A stretch of DNA of 35,247 nucleotides from Gammaproteobacteria bacterium (GTDB lineage Bacteria; Pseudomonadota; Gammaproteobacteria; Steroidobacterales; Steroidobacteraceae). Made by a program: the position numbers and the translations under genes. Each line of letters opens with the position of its first letter. Positions within the stretch are counted from its first letter, which is position 1. Shown here piece after piece: positions 15,682 through 24,126 of the stretch. The notes under the pieces are model-generated. The model searched no databases and was not told the DNA's origin. It saw nothing but the letters and a program-made list of their open reading frames with translations. The DNA is taken from positions 1 through 35,247 of the forward strand of contig VGUP01000011.1 in assembly GCA_016874175.1 (NCBI GenBank). The letters are read 5' to 3'.

Positions 15682-16968
15682 ATGTCGATCGCATTTTTCT
15701 GGATTCTGGTTTTGCTGATGACTTTTGGTACACCGGTGGTCTTCGCTTTGCTGCTGGGGCCGGGTCTAAGCCTTTTGTTCGATGGCGAAATGCGCTACGT
15801 CCCCGCGCTGCTTGCCCGTTTCTATAACGGCATCGACAGCTTTCCGCTGCTCGCCGTGCCGTTTTTCATTCTGGCCGGCGAAATCATGAACGCCGGTGGC
15901 ATCACGACCTTGATCGTGCGCTTTGCGCAATCTTTGGTTGGCCACGTCCGCGGTGGGCTCGCGCAAGTGAATGTGCTGTCATCGATGATCTTTGCCGGGA
16001 TCTCGGGCTCTGCCGTCGCCGATGCCTCAGCGATCGGCAAGATGCTGATTCCCGCGATGGAGCGCGAAGGTTATCCGCGCCCATTTGCCTCGGCTGTGAC
16101 TGCGGCAGCTGCGGTGATTGGTCCGGTGATTCCGCCGTCGGGAATCATGGTGCTCTACGGCTTCGTGATGAACGTCTCGGTGGGCGCGCTGTTTGCAGCG
16201 GGGGTGGTGCCTGGGGTGATCATTGGTCTTGGGTTGATGGGTACGATCCGCTTGCTCGCCAAGCGCTATAACCTGCCGGCGGCGAAACCGCGTGCGACCT
16301 GGGGTGAGCGCGCGACGGCATTTCGTAGCGCATGGCTTGCGATGATGCTGCCGGTGATTTTGCTCGGCGGCATGCTGAGCGGCGTGTTCACGGCTACGGA
16401 GGCGGCCTGCATGGCGGTGGCCTATGCGCTCTTCGTCACCATCTTCGTGACCCGCAACGTACGCCGGCCCGAGCTCGTTGCCATCTTCAAAAATACTGCA
16501 CTGCAGTCCGGCGTGATCCTGTTGCTCGTGGGGGCGGCAGTCACCCTCGGTTGGTTGGTCTCGGTGTCGGGGCTCGCGAAGGGGATTGCCGATGCCATGC
16601 TGCTGCTCACCGATGATGTGTCGACCTTGCTCTTTCTGGTGAACGTGCTGCTGCTCATCGTCGGCATGTTTCTCGATGCCGGTCCGGCGATCCTGATTCT
16701 TGGGCCTGTGTTATCGCCGGTATTCATCGGGCTCGGTGTCGATCCGGTACATTTTGCGATCATCACCTGCGTGAATCTGACCATCGGGCTTGCCACGCCG
16801 CCGATGGGCTTGCTGCTTTTCGTCACCGCTTCGGTGGCCCGCGAAAAAGTTGAGAACATCGTGCGCGCACTGCTGCCGTTTTTGACGGTCGAGATTCTGG
16901 TGATTTTTGTCATCACGTATTTTCCGTCGCTGGTGCTCACCTTGCCGCGTGCCTTGGGTTTGATGTGA
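15682..16968 (+). CDS. dctM: TRAP transporter large membrane subunit (DctM type)
   Basis: The 428-residue protein from ATG 15682, preceded by AGGAAAG, has about a dozen membrane helices. DctM signatures include PLLAVPFFILAGEIMNAGGI, MIFAGISGSAVADASAIGK, VIGPVIPPSGIMVLYG, FTATEAACMAVAYAL and NLTIGLATPPMGLLLFV. It forms the transport channel with DctQ and receives substrate from the periplasmic DctP protein. An upstream in-frame extension to 15526 overlaps dctQ in another frame and looks non-coding. Imported compounds of TRAP systems are usually anionic (carboxylates, sialic acid, some sulfonates), which would fit a sulfosugar. Confidence 0.92.
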   Translation: MSIAFFWILVLLMTFGTPVVFALLLGPGLSLLFDGEMRYVPALLARFYNGIDSFPLLAVPFFILAGEIMNAGGITTLIVRFAQSLVGHVRGGLAQVNVLSSMIFAGISGSAVADASAIGKMLIPAMEREGYPRPFASAVTAAAAVIGPVIPPSGIMVLYGFVMNVSVGALFAAGVVPGVIIGLGLMGTIRLLAKRYNLPAAKPRATWGERATAFRSAWLAMMLPVILLGGMLSGVFTATEAACMAVAYALFVTIFVTRNVRRPELVAIFKNTALQSGVILLLVGAAVTLGWLVSVSGLAKGIADAMLLLTDDVSTLLFLVNVLLLIVGMFLDAGPAILILGPVLSPVFIGLGVDPVHFAIITCVNLTIGLATPPMGLLLFVTASVAREKVENIVRALLPFLTVEILVIFVITYFPSLVLTLPRALGLM

Positions 16969-16978
16969 GTCTTCGGCG

Positions 16979-18016
16979 ATGAGCGCCCGACTTCGAAATA
17001 CGCTGCTGGTGCTGATCACGATCATCTGCATCATCGGCATTTTTTCGTCGCGTGCTGAACAAGCAGAGTTCACCATTCGCGTGGCCTTTCTAGCCTCGCA
17101 AGACGACGAGGATTACATCGGTGCCGTAGCTTTCCGCGACTCGCTCCGCCGGCAGCTTGGCAAGCGTGTCGAGGTGCAGATCTATCCGTCCGGCCAGTTC
17201 TGCGGCAACGAGCGCGAGTGCATCGAGGCGCTGCAGAGTGGCATCCTCGAAGTACATCAAACGACGATCGGTGGTCTCGCGGGTCTCTACGGACCCGCAC
17301 AAGTGCTCGATCTCCCGTATCTGTTTGCCGACGACGCCGTCGCTGAATGCGTGATGGATGGCAGTGTGCCGCAGGTGATGGGTGAGGCGATCCTGCAAGC
17401 GGGCTTGGGCTTGCGCCTGATGGCGGTCGGCAATACGGGTGGCTGGCGCAGTTTTGCCATGGTCGATCGACGCATCAAAAATGTGGCTGATCTTGCAGGA
17501 CTGCGGGTCCGTACGTTGCCCTCGGCACTGGAACAGGAAATGGTCCGCGAGCTCGGGGCAAGTCCGATGGCGCTGCCGTTTTCCGAGATCTATACAGCGC
17601 TGGGTGCCGGCATGCTCACGGGTACCAAGAACAGTATTCAGGATGTGATGGGCATGAAGTTCGACGACCACATCCGTCACATGTTCGTCGATCGGCATAG
17701 TTACATGGCGGCGATCTGGTGGTATTCGGCCAAAGGCTGGGAGCGACTGCCTGCCGATGTACAGGACGCGGTCAAGATCGCCTTTCGTGAGCTTGCTGCG
17801 GCGACGCGACGCGCTGCCAAAGAAAGAGAAACACCAGCCATCGAGCGTTTTTTGGCGGGCGGGGGAACGGTCGACTACGTGACGAGCGAGCAGCGCGCGG
17901 AATTTCGCGCGGCGACTCGACCGCTACGCAAGTGGTATCAAGACAAATATGGCGGCGACTGGCTACCGCGGGTCGATGCGGCCATCGCCGAGTGTGAGCG
18001 AGGAGGTTCGAAGTGA
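16979..18016 (+). CDS. dctP: TRAP transporter periplasmic solute-binding protein (DctP family)
   Basis: The 345-residue protein has an N-terminal membrane/signal segment (NTLLVLITIICIIGIFSS). The DctP fold follows, with VADLAGLRVRTLPSALEQEM and LPFSEIYTALGAGMLTG; the Arg in LRVRT is at the position that usually binds the acidic group of the ligand. CGNERECIEALQSG near residue 80 holds two Cys that may form a disulfide. The gene starts ten bases after dctM and overlaps the phosphatase-like gene by four bases (GTGA). Ligand is unknown; the neighbouring SQ genes point to a sulfonated sugar. Confidence 0.87.
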   Translation: MSARLRNTLLVLITIICIIGIFSSRAEQAEFTIRVAFLASQDDEDYIGAVAFRDSLRRQLGKRVEVQIYPSGQFCGNERECIEALQSGILEVHQTTIGGLAGLYGPAQVLDLPYLFADDAVAECVMDGSVPQVMGEAILQAGLGLRLMAVGNTGGWRSFAMVDRRIKNVADLAGLRVRTLPSALEQEMVRELGASPMALPFSEIYTALGAGMLTGTKNSIQDVMGMKFDDHIRHMFVDRHSYMAAIWWYSAKGWERLPADVQDAVKIAFRELAAATRRAAKERETPAIERFLAGGGTVDYVTSEQRAEFRAATRPLRKWYQDKYGGDWLPRVDAAIAECERGGSK

Positions 18017-18444
18017 AGGTTTTGTTCGTGGATGCCGGAAATTATTGTCGCTCGCCGGCTGCCGAGATCGTGGCACGCACGCTTGCTGCAAGCGAGGGCG
18101 CTTCGGAGTGGCAGTTCGGCTCGGCGGGGCTCAAAGATAAGCACGTCGGTGACACCGCCGACCCGCGCTCGATCGCCGCATGCGCCGAGTGTGGCTATGA
18201 TCTTTCGGCGTTTCGCTGTCGGCAGATCGGTGACGCAGACTTTCAAATCTTTGACCTGATTCTCGCCATGGATCGTGACAACCTGGCGCAGCTCGAGACG
18301 CGTCGTCCGGCGGGCGCCGGTGTGCCCATCAGGCTGTTCCTCGGCGATCGTGAGGTGCCCGATCCTTATTACGGTGAGGCAGACGGTTTCGCGAGCATGA
18401 TGTCGCAGATCGAGCAAGGCGTACGGCGCTTGCTCGCAGGCTGA
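18013..18444 (+). CDS. Low-molecular-weight protein-tyrosine-phosphatase homologue lacking the catalytic cysteine
   Basis: The 143-residue protein has the LMW-PTP fold. The family P-loop is C-x5-R-S, normally VCxGNxCRSP; here it reads VDAGNYCRSPAAE, so the nucleophilic Cys is Asp7, while Cys12, Arg13 and Ser14 remain. The general-acid loop is present (Asp117 in VPDPYYG). The codon GAT is unambiguous in the given sequence. It is translationally coupled to dctP (GTGA overlap), an unusual partner for this family. It may be catalytically dead and act as a phosphate or anion binder, or use Asp differently. ArsC-type arsenate reductases share the fold but also need this Cys. Confidence 0.8.
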   Translation: MKVLFVDAGNYCRSPAAEIVARTLAASEGASEWQFGSAGLKDKHVGDTADPRSIAACAECGYDLSAFRCRQIGDADFQIFDLILAMDRDNLAQLETRRPAGAGVPIRLFLGDREVPDPYYGEADGFASMMSQIEQGVRRLLAG

Positions 18445-18497
18445 GGCGCTATAGGCTCAGGCGCTATAAGCCGAGGCGCTATGAACTCAGGCGCTAC
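18441..18497. repeat. 15-bp tandem repeat, four copies, at the convergent 3' ends
   Basis: The core AGGCGCTA recurs at 18444, 18459, 18474 and 18489, with a strict 15-base period and units resembling GCTCAGGCGCTATAA. The array fills the gap between two convergent genes and contains both stop codons. The units differ at a few positions, so it is an ageing minisatellite. Confidence 0.85.
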
Positions 18498-19450
18498 TTG
18501 CGCACCAGCTCGATGACTTCGGACGCGCTCAGGGTACTTGCGCGATCACGAATTGCGGGCAGGTACTGCTGCTGCATCGACTTCGCCGATCCCAGTGTTT
18601 CCTGGAAGGTTCTGCGCAGCAGTTCGGTGCTCATCACCCGACCACCCGCGTAGTAGCGCTTGGCCACTTGCCCGAGTGCGTAGGTCGTTGCAAACGAGAA
18701 CGCCATGCCGGTCGCGGCGCCTGAGAGACCACCCAGCAGACGCCCTGCCGCGGCGCCGACGAGTCCGCCGACGAGTTTACGGCCGATTTGCTCGACATAT
18801 TGTGAGGTCAGACCGACACCGATGGTGGCGATGAATTCTTTGATATGACCCTGGTCCATTTCGATACCGTGGGCTTTGCCGATCTTGTACACCATGCGCA
18901 CCTGCAAGGGGATGATTGCCATCGACGCCCAGGACTGCGGCAGCAGTTCGAGTGCACCGTTCAGGATGGAGTAGTTGAGAATGCTTTTATCGAGTTCGGC
19001 CTCGCGGACCGTAGGTGTGACCGACGCGGGAGCAGCAGCAACCGCCGCGGCGCCACCTGCGGTAGCAGCAGCGGCAGCGATCGAGTCCACCTCTGCAGCA
19101 CTGCGCATGGCCGGGTCATCGGCCGCGAGCCCTAGCACGTTACGTACCGAGGCGAGGAACTCGCGCTCTGCGGGGCTCTGCACGCCATCGGCATCGCAGA
19201 CGCAAACGGCCATTTCGTAGGCGAGCTGACGGTGCTCGAGCGCCTTCAGGCTGCTGATCGCTTGTTGGAGCGGAACGCGTCTCAGCAAGACGTCTTGGTA
19301 TACGCCGGCGAGCGCGGCGCCACCCGCTTGACCGACGAGGGACTCGGCAACGTCACGGATGGCGTTGCGCTCGCTTTCTGACTTCTGCCCGTCCACGAGG
19401 GCGGCGTGGATCATCACATTGAGAATGGCGCGCTGCGTTGAAGAGTCCAT
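18494..19450 (-). CDS. TerB-like / DUF697-like membrane-associated protein
   Basis: The 318-residue protein has an N-terminal helical TerB-type domain (AALVDGQKSESERNAIRDVA; then VCVCDADGVQSPAEREFLAS near residue 85, both with acidic Asp-x-Glu repeats typical of TerB). An Ala-rich linker spans about 125-150. A C-terminal region resembles DUF697 (ALELLPQSWASMAIIPLQVR, MVYKIGKAHGIEM, and the Gly/Ala-rich amphipathic stretch GGLVGAAAGRLLGGLSGAA). Function of such proteins is poorly known; some are linked to tellurite or envelope stress. It converges on the phosphatase-like gene and shows no link to the sugar pathway. Confidence 0.7.
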   Translation of the reverse strand: MDSSTQRAILNVMIHAALVDGQKSESERNAIRDVAESLVGQAGGAALAGVYQDVLLRRVPLQQAISSLKALEHRQLAYEMAVCVCDADGVQSPAEREFLASVRNVLGLAADDPAMRSAAEVDSIAAAAATAGGAAAVAAAPASVTPTVREAELDKSILNYSILNGALELLPQSWASMAIIPLQVRMVYKIGKAHGIEMDQGHIKEFIATIGVGLTSQYVEQIGRKLVGGLVGAAAGRLLGGLSGAATGMAFSFATTYALGQVAKRYYAGGRVMSTELLRRTFQETLGSAKSMQQQYLPAIRDRASTLSASEVIELVRK

Positions 19451-19594
19451 GGTCGTCTCCCGGGGGTGATGGCGGGGTTTTGGCGCTTCGGACTGGACCT
19501 CGTCGTGGCTGCAAAGTTCCGTGATGACTGTGCGAACCCAGTGATTCGCGTTACCTTTGGTTATCTGATCGTAGAGTCACTCGGGGAGGGGGTC

Positions 19595-20971
19595 ATGGCC
19601 AAGTCATCCACCAACGAATTAAGTCGCTCATTGCGACCGCGGCATATGTTCATGATCACGATCGGCGGCATCATCGGCGCCGGGCTGTTCGTGGGCAGCA
19701 GCGCGGCGATTGCCGCGGCGGGCCCCGCCATCGTCTTGACCTATATTTTGACGGGTACGCTGCTGCTGTTCGTCATGCGCATGCTCGGCGAGATGGCGGT
19801 CGCCAATCCCGGCACGAAATCGTTCACCGAGTTCGTGCGGCTGGGGCTGGGTAACTGGGCCGGATTCTCGGTCGGCTGGCTATATTGGTTTTTTTGGGTG
19901 GTGGTGATCCCGATCGAGGTGATTGCCGCCGTGAATATTTTGCAGGAACTCGGCTTCACCATGCCCGGTTGGCAGATGGGCACGCTGCTGATGGTGGCGA
20001 TGACGCTGGTGAATCTGACCTCGGCACGCTCCTTCGGTGAATTCGAGTTCTGGTTTTCTTCGATCAAGGTAGGCGCCATCGTCGCTTTCATTTTGGTGGC
20101 CGCAGCGTATGTCGGCAGCTTTCATGGCGAGGGCTCACAGGGGCTCGCCAACCTGACCGCGCATGGTGGCTTTGCACCGAATGGCGCGCTGGTGATCGTG
20201 GCGGCCGTCACGACGGTGATTTTTTCGATGATGGGCACGGAGATCGTCACTATCGCGGCGGCAGAATCGACTGAGCCCGCAAAGTCGGTGGCGCGGATGA
20301 CTTCCTCGATCGTTGGCCGCATTCTGCTTTTTTACGTGGGTTCGTTGATTATGATCGTTGCGATCGTGCCGTGGAACACGATCGTTCCTGGGCAGTCGCC
20401 GTTCACGGCCGCGCTCGATGCGATGGGTGTTCCGCTTGCAACCACCATCATGAATTTCGTGATTCTCACGGCGGTGCTGTCCTGCCTCAATTCTTGCTAC
20501 TACATTTGTTCGCGAGTGCTGTTCGTACTCGCCGAGAAAGGCGATGCACCGAATTGGTTGATCAAACTCAATCCGCGTCGAGTGCCCTCACGCTCGGTCA
20601 TTCTGGGTAGTGTCGCCGGACTTTTCGGAGTAGTGGCGCAGACGATCTCGCCGAATGGCGTCTTTGCATTTTTGGTGAATGCCTCGGGAGCACTCATCCT
20701 TTTGATCTACCTTACTATGGCGGTTGCGCAGATCAGACTCCGTCAACAGGCGTTACGCGAAAATCGCGACACACCCTTGAAGATGTGGTTCTTCCCCTGG
20801 CTCAGCTATCTCACGGCTGCAGCGATTACTGGAGTACTGTTGGCTATGGCGCTGACGCCGAGTTTGCAGTCGCAGTTCTGGAGCAGCATGATGTCGGTGG
20901 CGGTGGCGCTCGCGATCTATGCATGGATTGCAGCACGGCGAGCCCGTAGTTCAGCACAGCAACCGGCCTGA
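19595..20971 (+). CDS. Amino acid permease of the APC superfamily (GABA/aromatic permease type)
   Basis: The 458-residue protein has 12 predicted helices. The first carries ITIGGIIGAGLFVGSSAAIA, the consensus of amino acid/proton symporters. SFTEFVRLGLGNWAGFSVGW and TEIVTIAAAESTEPAKSVAR follow, as in the GabP/AroP/ProY group. I chose ATG 19595, with GGGGAGGGGG just upstream, because the extension back to 19466 is hydrophilic and unlike the family. Substrate cannot be told. It is alone on this strand after the divergent TerB-like gene and is followed closely by a DUF1838 gene. Confidence 0.9.
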   Translation: MAKSSTNELSRSLRPRHMFMITIGGIIGAGLFVGSSAAIAAAGPAIVLTYILTGTLLLFVMRMLGEMAVANPGTKSFTEFVRLGLGNWAGFSVGWLYWFFWVVVIPIEVIAAVNILQELGFTMPGWQMGTLLMVAMTLVNLTSARSFGEFEFWFSSIKVGAIVAFILVAAAYVGSFHGEGSQGLANLTAHGGFAPNGALVIVAAVTTVIFSMMGTEIVTIAAAESTEPAKSVARMTSSIVGRILLFYVGSLIMIVAIVPWNTIVPGQSPFTAALDAMGVPLATTIMNFVILTAVLSCLNSCYYICSRVLFVLAEKGDAPNWLIKLNPRRVPSRSVILGSVAGLFGVVAQTISPNGVFAFLVNASGALILLIYLTMAVAQIRLRQQALRENRDTPLKMWFFPWLSYLTAAAITGVLLAMALTPSLQSQFWSSMMSVAVALAIYAWIAARRARSSAQQPA

Positions 20972-20988
20972 TTAACGGATAAAACCTC

Positions 20989-21912
20989 ATGCGACACACG
21001 CGACGAGGAGTCATCGGACTCTCAGCTGCAGGCTTGCTTGCCACGTCCGCTTACGCGGCTGTGAAATCGACGAGTCGTCCGCGACAGCCGATCGATCTTT
21101 CATCTCCGGCAGGTAATGTCACTGCCTATCTGAAACTGCGTGCAAGCACTGAAACGCGTGATGTGTTGATGTGGTTTACAGGTCGACTGGATCTCGTCAT
21201 CCCCGGGATGTCCGTGCAACCCATCATCGATGTTGAGAGTCTGATTTTGCGGCGTACCGAAAGGCTGGGCGAACTCTCCTGGACCGTCACCGACTGGGAG
21301 GCTGCTCTCTATCGCCCGTTCGGCGAGTCGCGCTATCTCGAGCCAGGTGAGACCGTGCGAAATCCGCGCACGGGGACCGAGGTGACGCCATACCACTACA
21401 CCGAAGGACCGGTGCGTTTCAGGTTCAGTGATCGTGAACCGCGTATCGTGGGATCACGCGATATCCTGCCGAATACGGGTAAGCCGTTCTCTTATCCGTG
21501 GCGCGTCGTCAACGACGATTTGTGGATGACGAAGTCGAGTTACATCCGTGCGCCACATTGGCTGTCGCCAGAAGAATTTCCGCAAGAGTCGTCTGGCAAA
21601 GAATTGGTGGTCGCCACCCACTCTTCGCTGCGCGGTTCGCTGGCCGAGATCGAGGATCCCCAGGTCACTGCCGTGCGCAGCGACTTTGCTTACTCGGCCA
21701 CTTCGAGTTGGCTGCCTTGGATGAAGATGGGACAGACGCCGGGCATGGTTTCTTGGGCCGAGGCGGGACGAAAGCTGCTCGACTTGGGTGAGGCGCCTGC
21801 GGCACAAATCGAGATGATTCGGCGCGTGCATCCGCAGTGGTTTGCACGGCCCGAGCCGTGGCCTGAGTTCACCAACATGTATCTGCAACACAAGGCGCGC
21901 ACCGCGCGTTGA
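20989..21912 (+). CDS. DUF1838 family protein with twin-arginine signal
   Basis: The 307-residue protein opens with MRHTRRGVIGLSAAGLLATS, a likely Tat or Sec leader for periplasmic export. The rest shows DUF1838 features: YLKLRASTETRDVLMWFTG, the NPRTGTEVTPYHYTEGP block and WLPWMKMGQTPGMVSW near the C-terminus. No biochemical role is established for the family. It follows the permease by 17 bases. A second, distant DUF1838 protein is encoded at 32378-33256, so the genome holds at least two. Confidence 0.8.
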   Translation: MRHTRRGVIGLSAAGLLATSAYAAVKSTSRPRQPIDLSSPAGNVTAYLKLRASTETRDVLMWFTGRLDLVIPGMSVQPIIDVESLILRRTERLGELSWTVTDWEAALYRPFGESRYLEPGETVRNPRTGTEVTPYHYTEGPVRFRFSDREPRIVGSRDILPNTGKPFSYPWRVVNDDLWMTKSSYIRAPHWLSPEEFPQESSGKELVVATHSSLRGSLAEIEDPQVTAVRSDFAYSATSSWLPWMKMGQTPGMVSWAEAGRKLLDLGEAPAAQIEMIRRVHPQWFARPEPWPEFTNMYLQHKARTAR

Positions 21913-21941
21913 CTCGCGGCGCGCGCCCAGCGGCCGTGTGC

Positions 21942-22316
21942 TTACATGCGGTGCAGTGCGCAGATCTTGTGACCGTCGGGATCGCGCAAATAAGCAAGGT
22001 ACAGCTTCATGCCTTTGCCTTCGCGAATTCCCGGCGGATCTTCGATCGCCGTACCGCCCGCCGCCAGACCGGCCGCATGCCAAGCCTGAACCTGTTCGGG
22101 AGACGTCGCCGCAAAGCCCAAGGTCTCACCGTTGCCAGCGCTGGCGGGCTGCCCATCGATCGGCTGCGTCACCGAGAAAAGTCCGGTCGGCGAGCGGTAA
22201 AAAATGCGGTGACCGTCGATGACTGCGGGTTTTATGCCGAGCGTGCCGAGCAAAGCGTCGTAAAACTTCTTGGCACGCTCAAGGTCATTGGTGCCGATCA
22301 TGATGTGCGAAAACAT
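21942..22316 (-). CDS. VOC family (glyoxalase/dioxygenase fold) protein
   Basis: The 124-residue protein from ATG 22316 begins MFSHIMIGTNDLERAKKFYD, the standard opening of vicinal-oxygen-chelate proteins. It ends with LYLAYLRDPDGHKICALHR, the closing metal-ligand strand. The longer frame to 22376 adds non-homologous residues. Members include glyoxalases, dioxygenases and antibiotic-binding proteins; this short single-module type has no assigned substrate. It converges with the DUF1838 gene. Confidence 0.85.
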   Translation of the reverse strand: MFSHIMIGTNDLERAKKFYDALLGTLGIKPAVIDGHRIFYRSPTGLFSVTQPIDGQPASAGNGETLGFAATSPEQVQAWHAAGLAAGGTAIEDPPGIREGKGMKLYLAYLRDPDGHKICALHRM

Positions 22317-22423
22317 ATGGCGAGTCTCCCTAGAGAATCTGTATCGCAGTACACAGCTTCGCGTACGCAAGGTCAAGATTTTCTTAAAGAATGCAATTAC
22401 CGATATCCAGTGAGGAAGTTTCG

Positions 22424-22589
22424 ATGAAGCGTCGTAGTTTTTTTACACGCGGCGGGCGACGGTCTCGTTGCTGCAACTCTTCCCGGATTTGATATGACGG
22501 TACTGGCTGTAACGCCAGCAAGACCGCTACGGCTACCAATTCTCGGTGGCACGCGTTTCATGGGGTTACGCAGCATTTCGACGCCTTAA
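22424..22589 (+). pseudogene. Fragment of a leader-bearing NAD-dependent epimerase/dehydratase, frameshifted and truncated
   Basis: After a ribosome binding site (GAGGAAG at 22412-22418), ATG 22424 gives MKRRSFFTRGG, a Tat-like start. The frame then goes wrong within 22440-22460. The next frame continues VAATLPGFDMTVLAV and ARPLRLPILGGTRFMGL, the Rossmann beta1-loop (GGTxFxG) of the extended SDR/epimerase family. It stops at TAA 22587-22589. Only about 55 codons of a protein normally over 300 residues remain. Confidence 0.6.
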
Positions 22590-22591
22590 GA

Positions 22592-22957
22592 GCGAGCGTT
22601 GCCGATCGCGGTCTGGACTCCCATCCGGGTCATGAGTTGTGCGCTCGGCTCTGTAATCCGGGTTACGGTACCGGCGGATTGCGTACCGTCGATTTTGGAA
22701 CCGCGAAGCGCGCGTTGCATTTCATGGAGCACCTGTAATACATCTAAGACTGCGACTACATGACCGTGAGTTTCGGCTTCAGCGATACGCTGCTAACCGC
22801 CAGCGCCTCGAGTATTTCGAGTGAACTCGATGAGTTATCGCTCGTAGCTGCCGGCGGTAGCCTGGGACTCGTTCGTTTGTCTGTGGGGTACACCGGGCAT
22901 ATCGATCACCGGCTCGTACAAGTCGAGCGCGGTTATGCCGTTGCTACGAGTGTCTGA
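22592..22957 (+). pseudogene. C-terminal fragment of a Cys/Met-metabolism PLP enzyme with internal stops
   Basis: One frame reads LDSHPGHELCARL, GTGGLRTVDFGTAKRALHF and MEHL, then TAA, YI, TAA, then DCDYMTVSFGFSDTLLTAS and GLVRLSVGYTGHIDHRLVQV before a final stop. This order matches the C-terminal third of cystathionine gamma-synthase/methionine gamma-lyase type enzymes, where GLVRLSVG is the closing signature. The two in-frame stops (22737-22751 region) and the missing N-terminal two thirds, including the PLP lysine, show it is dead. Its end overlaps the convergent galK stop. Confidence 0.6.
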
Positions 22958-24123
22958 TCCGTTGTCAGTACAAGCGGCTTTGCGACTCGACTCGAAAGAT
23001 AGCGCCGAAGCTCCGCCTCAACGGCGCTTGCCGCGCTACTTTTGACGATGACAACCACGCAGCCGCCAAAGCCACCGCCGGTCATCCGTGCGCCACCGCA
23101 GCCGTTCGCCTCGTGATCGATGGTGTGATTGAGGTGTTCCACCAGTGCGTCGACTTGCGGAACACTGACCTCGAAGTCGTATCGTAGCGAGTCGTGTGAT
23201 TCGCGTAGACAGCGACCAAGCTCGAAAGGGTCCTCATTTTCGATTGCTTTGACTGCGCGAGCGACGCGCGTGCCCTCTGTCAGTACATGACGTGCGCGTC
23301 GAAGATCCAACTCTGACATATCGTTTGCGCGCGTTGACAACAGAGCGATATCGATGTCGCGCAAGGATGTCTTCCCGAGCCTTTGCGCCACCATCGTGCA
23401 TTGCTGCCGGCGCAGGTTGTATTCACTCGTGGCAAGCTTCCGCTCCACACCCGAGTGCGCAACGAGAATCGTGATCGCTGGCGGTACTCGGATCTGTCGA
23501 GACTCGAGTGACCGGCAATCGAGCAGCATCGCCTCCCCGGGTGAGGCTGCAGCGGCTGCCATCTGATCCATCAGGCCGCACTGGCAATCTGCAAAATGAT
23601 GCTCGCTCCATTGCGCCCATCTGGCGATCTGCTGCGCCGTGATGCGCGATGACTGCGATGAGCGGCCCATAGCAAGCATTGCGCGGATAATAGCCACCGT
23701 GAGCGAGGCGGAGGAGGAAAGGCCCACCCCTTGCGGAATATCTCCAACAATCGCGATATCCGCACCCGGAAACCGGAGGCCGGATTGCTGCATAGCAACG
23801 ATCACACCTCGAAGATAATTACCCCAAAAATCTTTGCTCTGGCGATCGATGGGTCGATCTATGGCGAACTTATCGCGCAGCAGTCCCGACGCCGCGACGT
23901 GGCGACTAACGGTATGGATTATATGGTCGCTACGCGGTTTGATGGCGACTGCTGTACCGATCGCGAGTGCGCAGGGGAGTACGAAGCCATCGTTATAGTC
24001 AGTGTGTTCACCGATCAGATTGACCCGGCCCGGCGCGAAAACGGCTGTACTTTGCGCGTCTTGGGTCGAGCCGTGGGTATTGCTCAGTAGCGCGCGAGCT
24101 TGCGCGATCAGTGTGTCGCTCAT
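22933..24123 (-). CDS. galK: Galactokinase
   Basis: The 396-residue GHMP kinase has all three motifs. The galactokinase signature is PGRVNLIGEHTDYNDGFVLP (from residue 31). The ATP-binding loop is GVGLSSSASLTVA. Motif 3 is MTGGGFGGCVVV near residue 350. It phosphorylates galactose to galactose-1-phosphate, the entry step of the Leloir pathway. It is the last gene of a minus-strand set (symporter, galT, galK), three bases behind galT. Length and motifs are normal. Confidence 0.95.
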   Translation of the reverse strand: MSDTLIAQARALLSNTHGSTQDAQSTAVFAPGRVNLIGEHTDYNDGFVLPCALAIGTAVAIKPRSDHIIHTVSRHVAASGLLRDKFAIDRPIDRQSKDFWGNYLRGVIVAMQQSGLRFPGADIAIVGDIPQGVGLSSSASLTVAIIRAMLAMGRSSQSSRITAQQIARWAQWSEHHFADCQCGLMDQMAAAAASPGEAMLLDCRSLESRQIRVPPAITILVAHSGVERKLATSEYNLRRQQCTMVAQRLGKTSLRDIDIALLSTRANDMSELDLRRARHVLTEGTRVARAVKAIENEDPFELGRCLRESHDSLRYDFEVSVPQVDALVEHLNHTIDHEANGCGGARMTGGGFGGCVVVIVKSSAASAVEAELRRYLSSRVAKPLVLTTDQTLVATA

Positions 24124-24126
24124 CGA

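Noticed and set aside
19466-19594. Longer N-terminus of the amino acid permease
   Set aside because: The 43 extra residues are unlike the family, and a strong G-rich ribosome binding site precedes ATG 19595.
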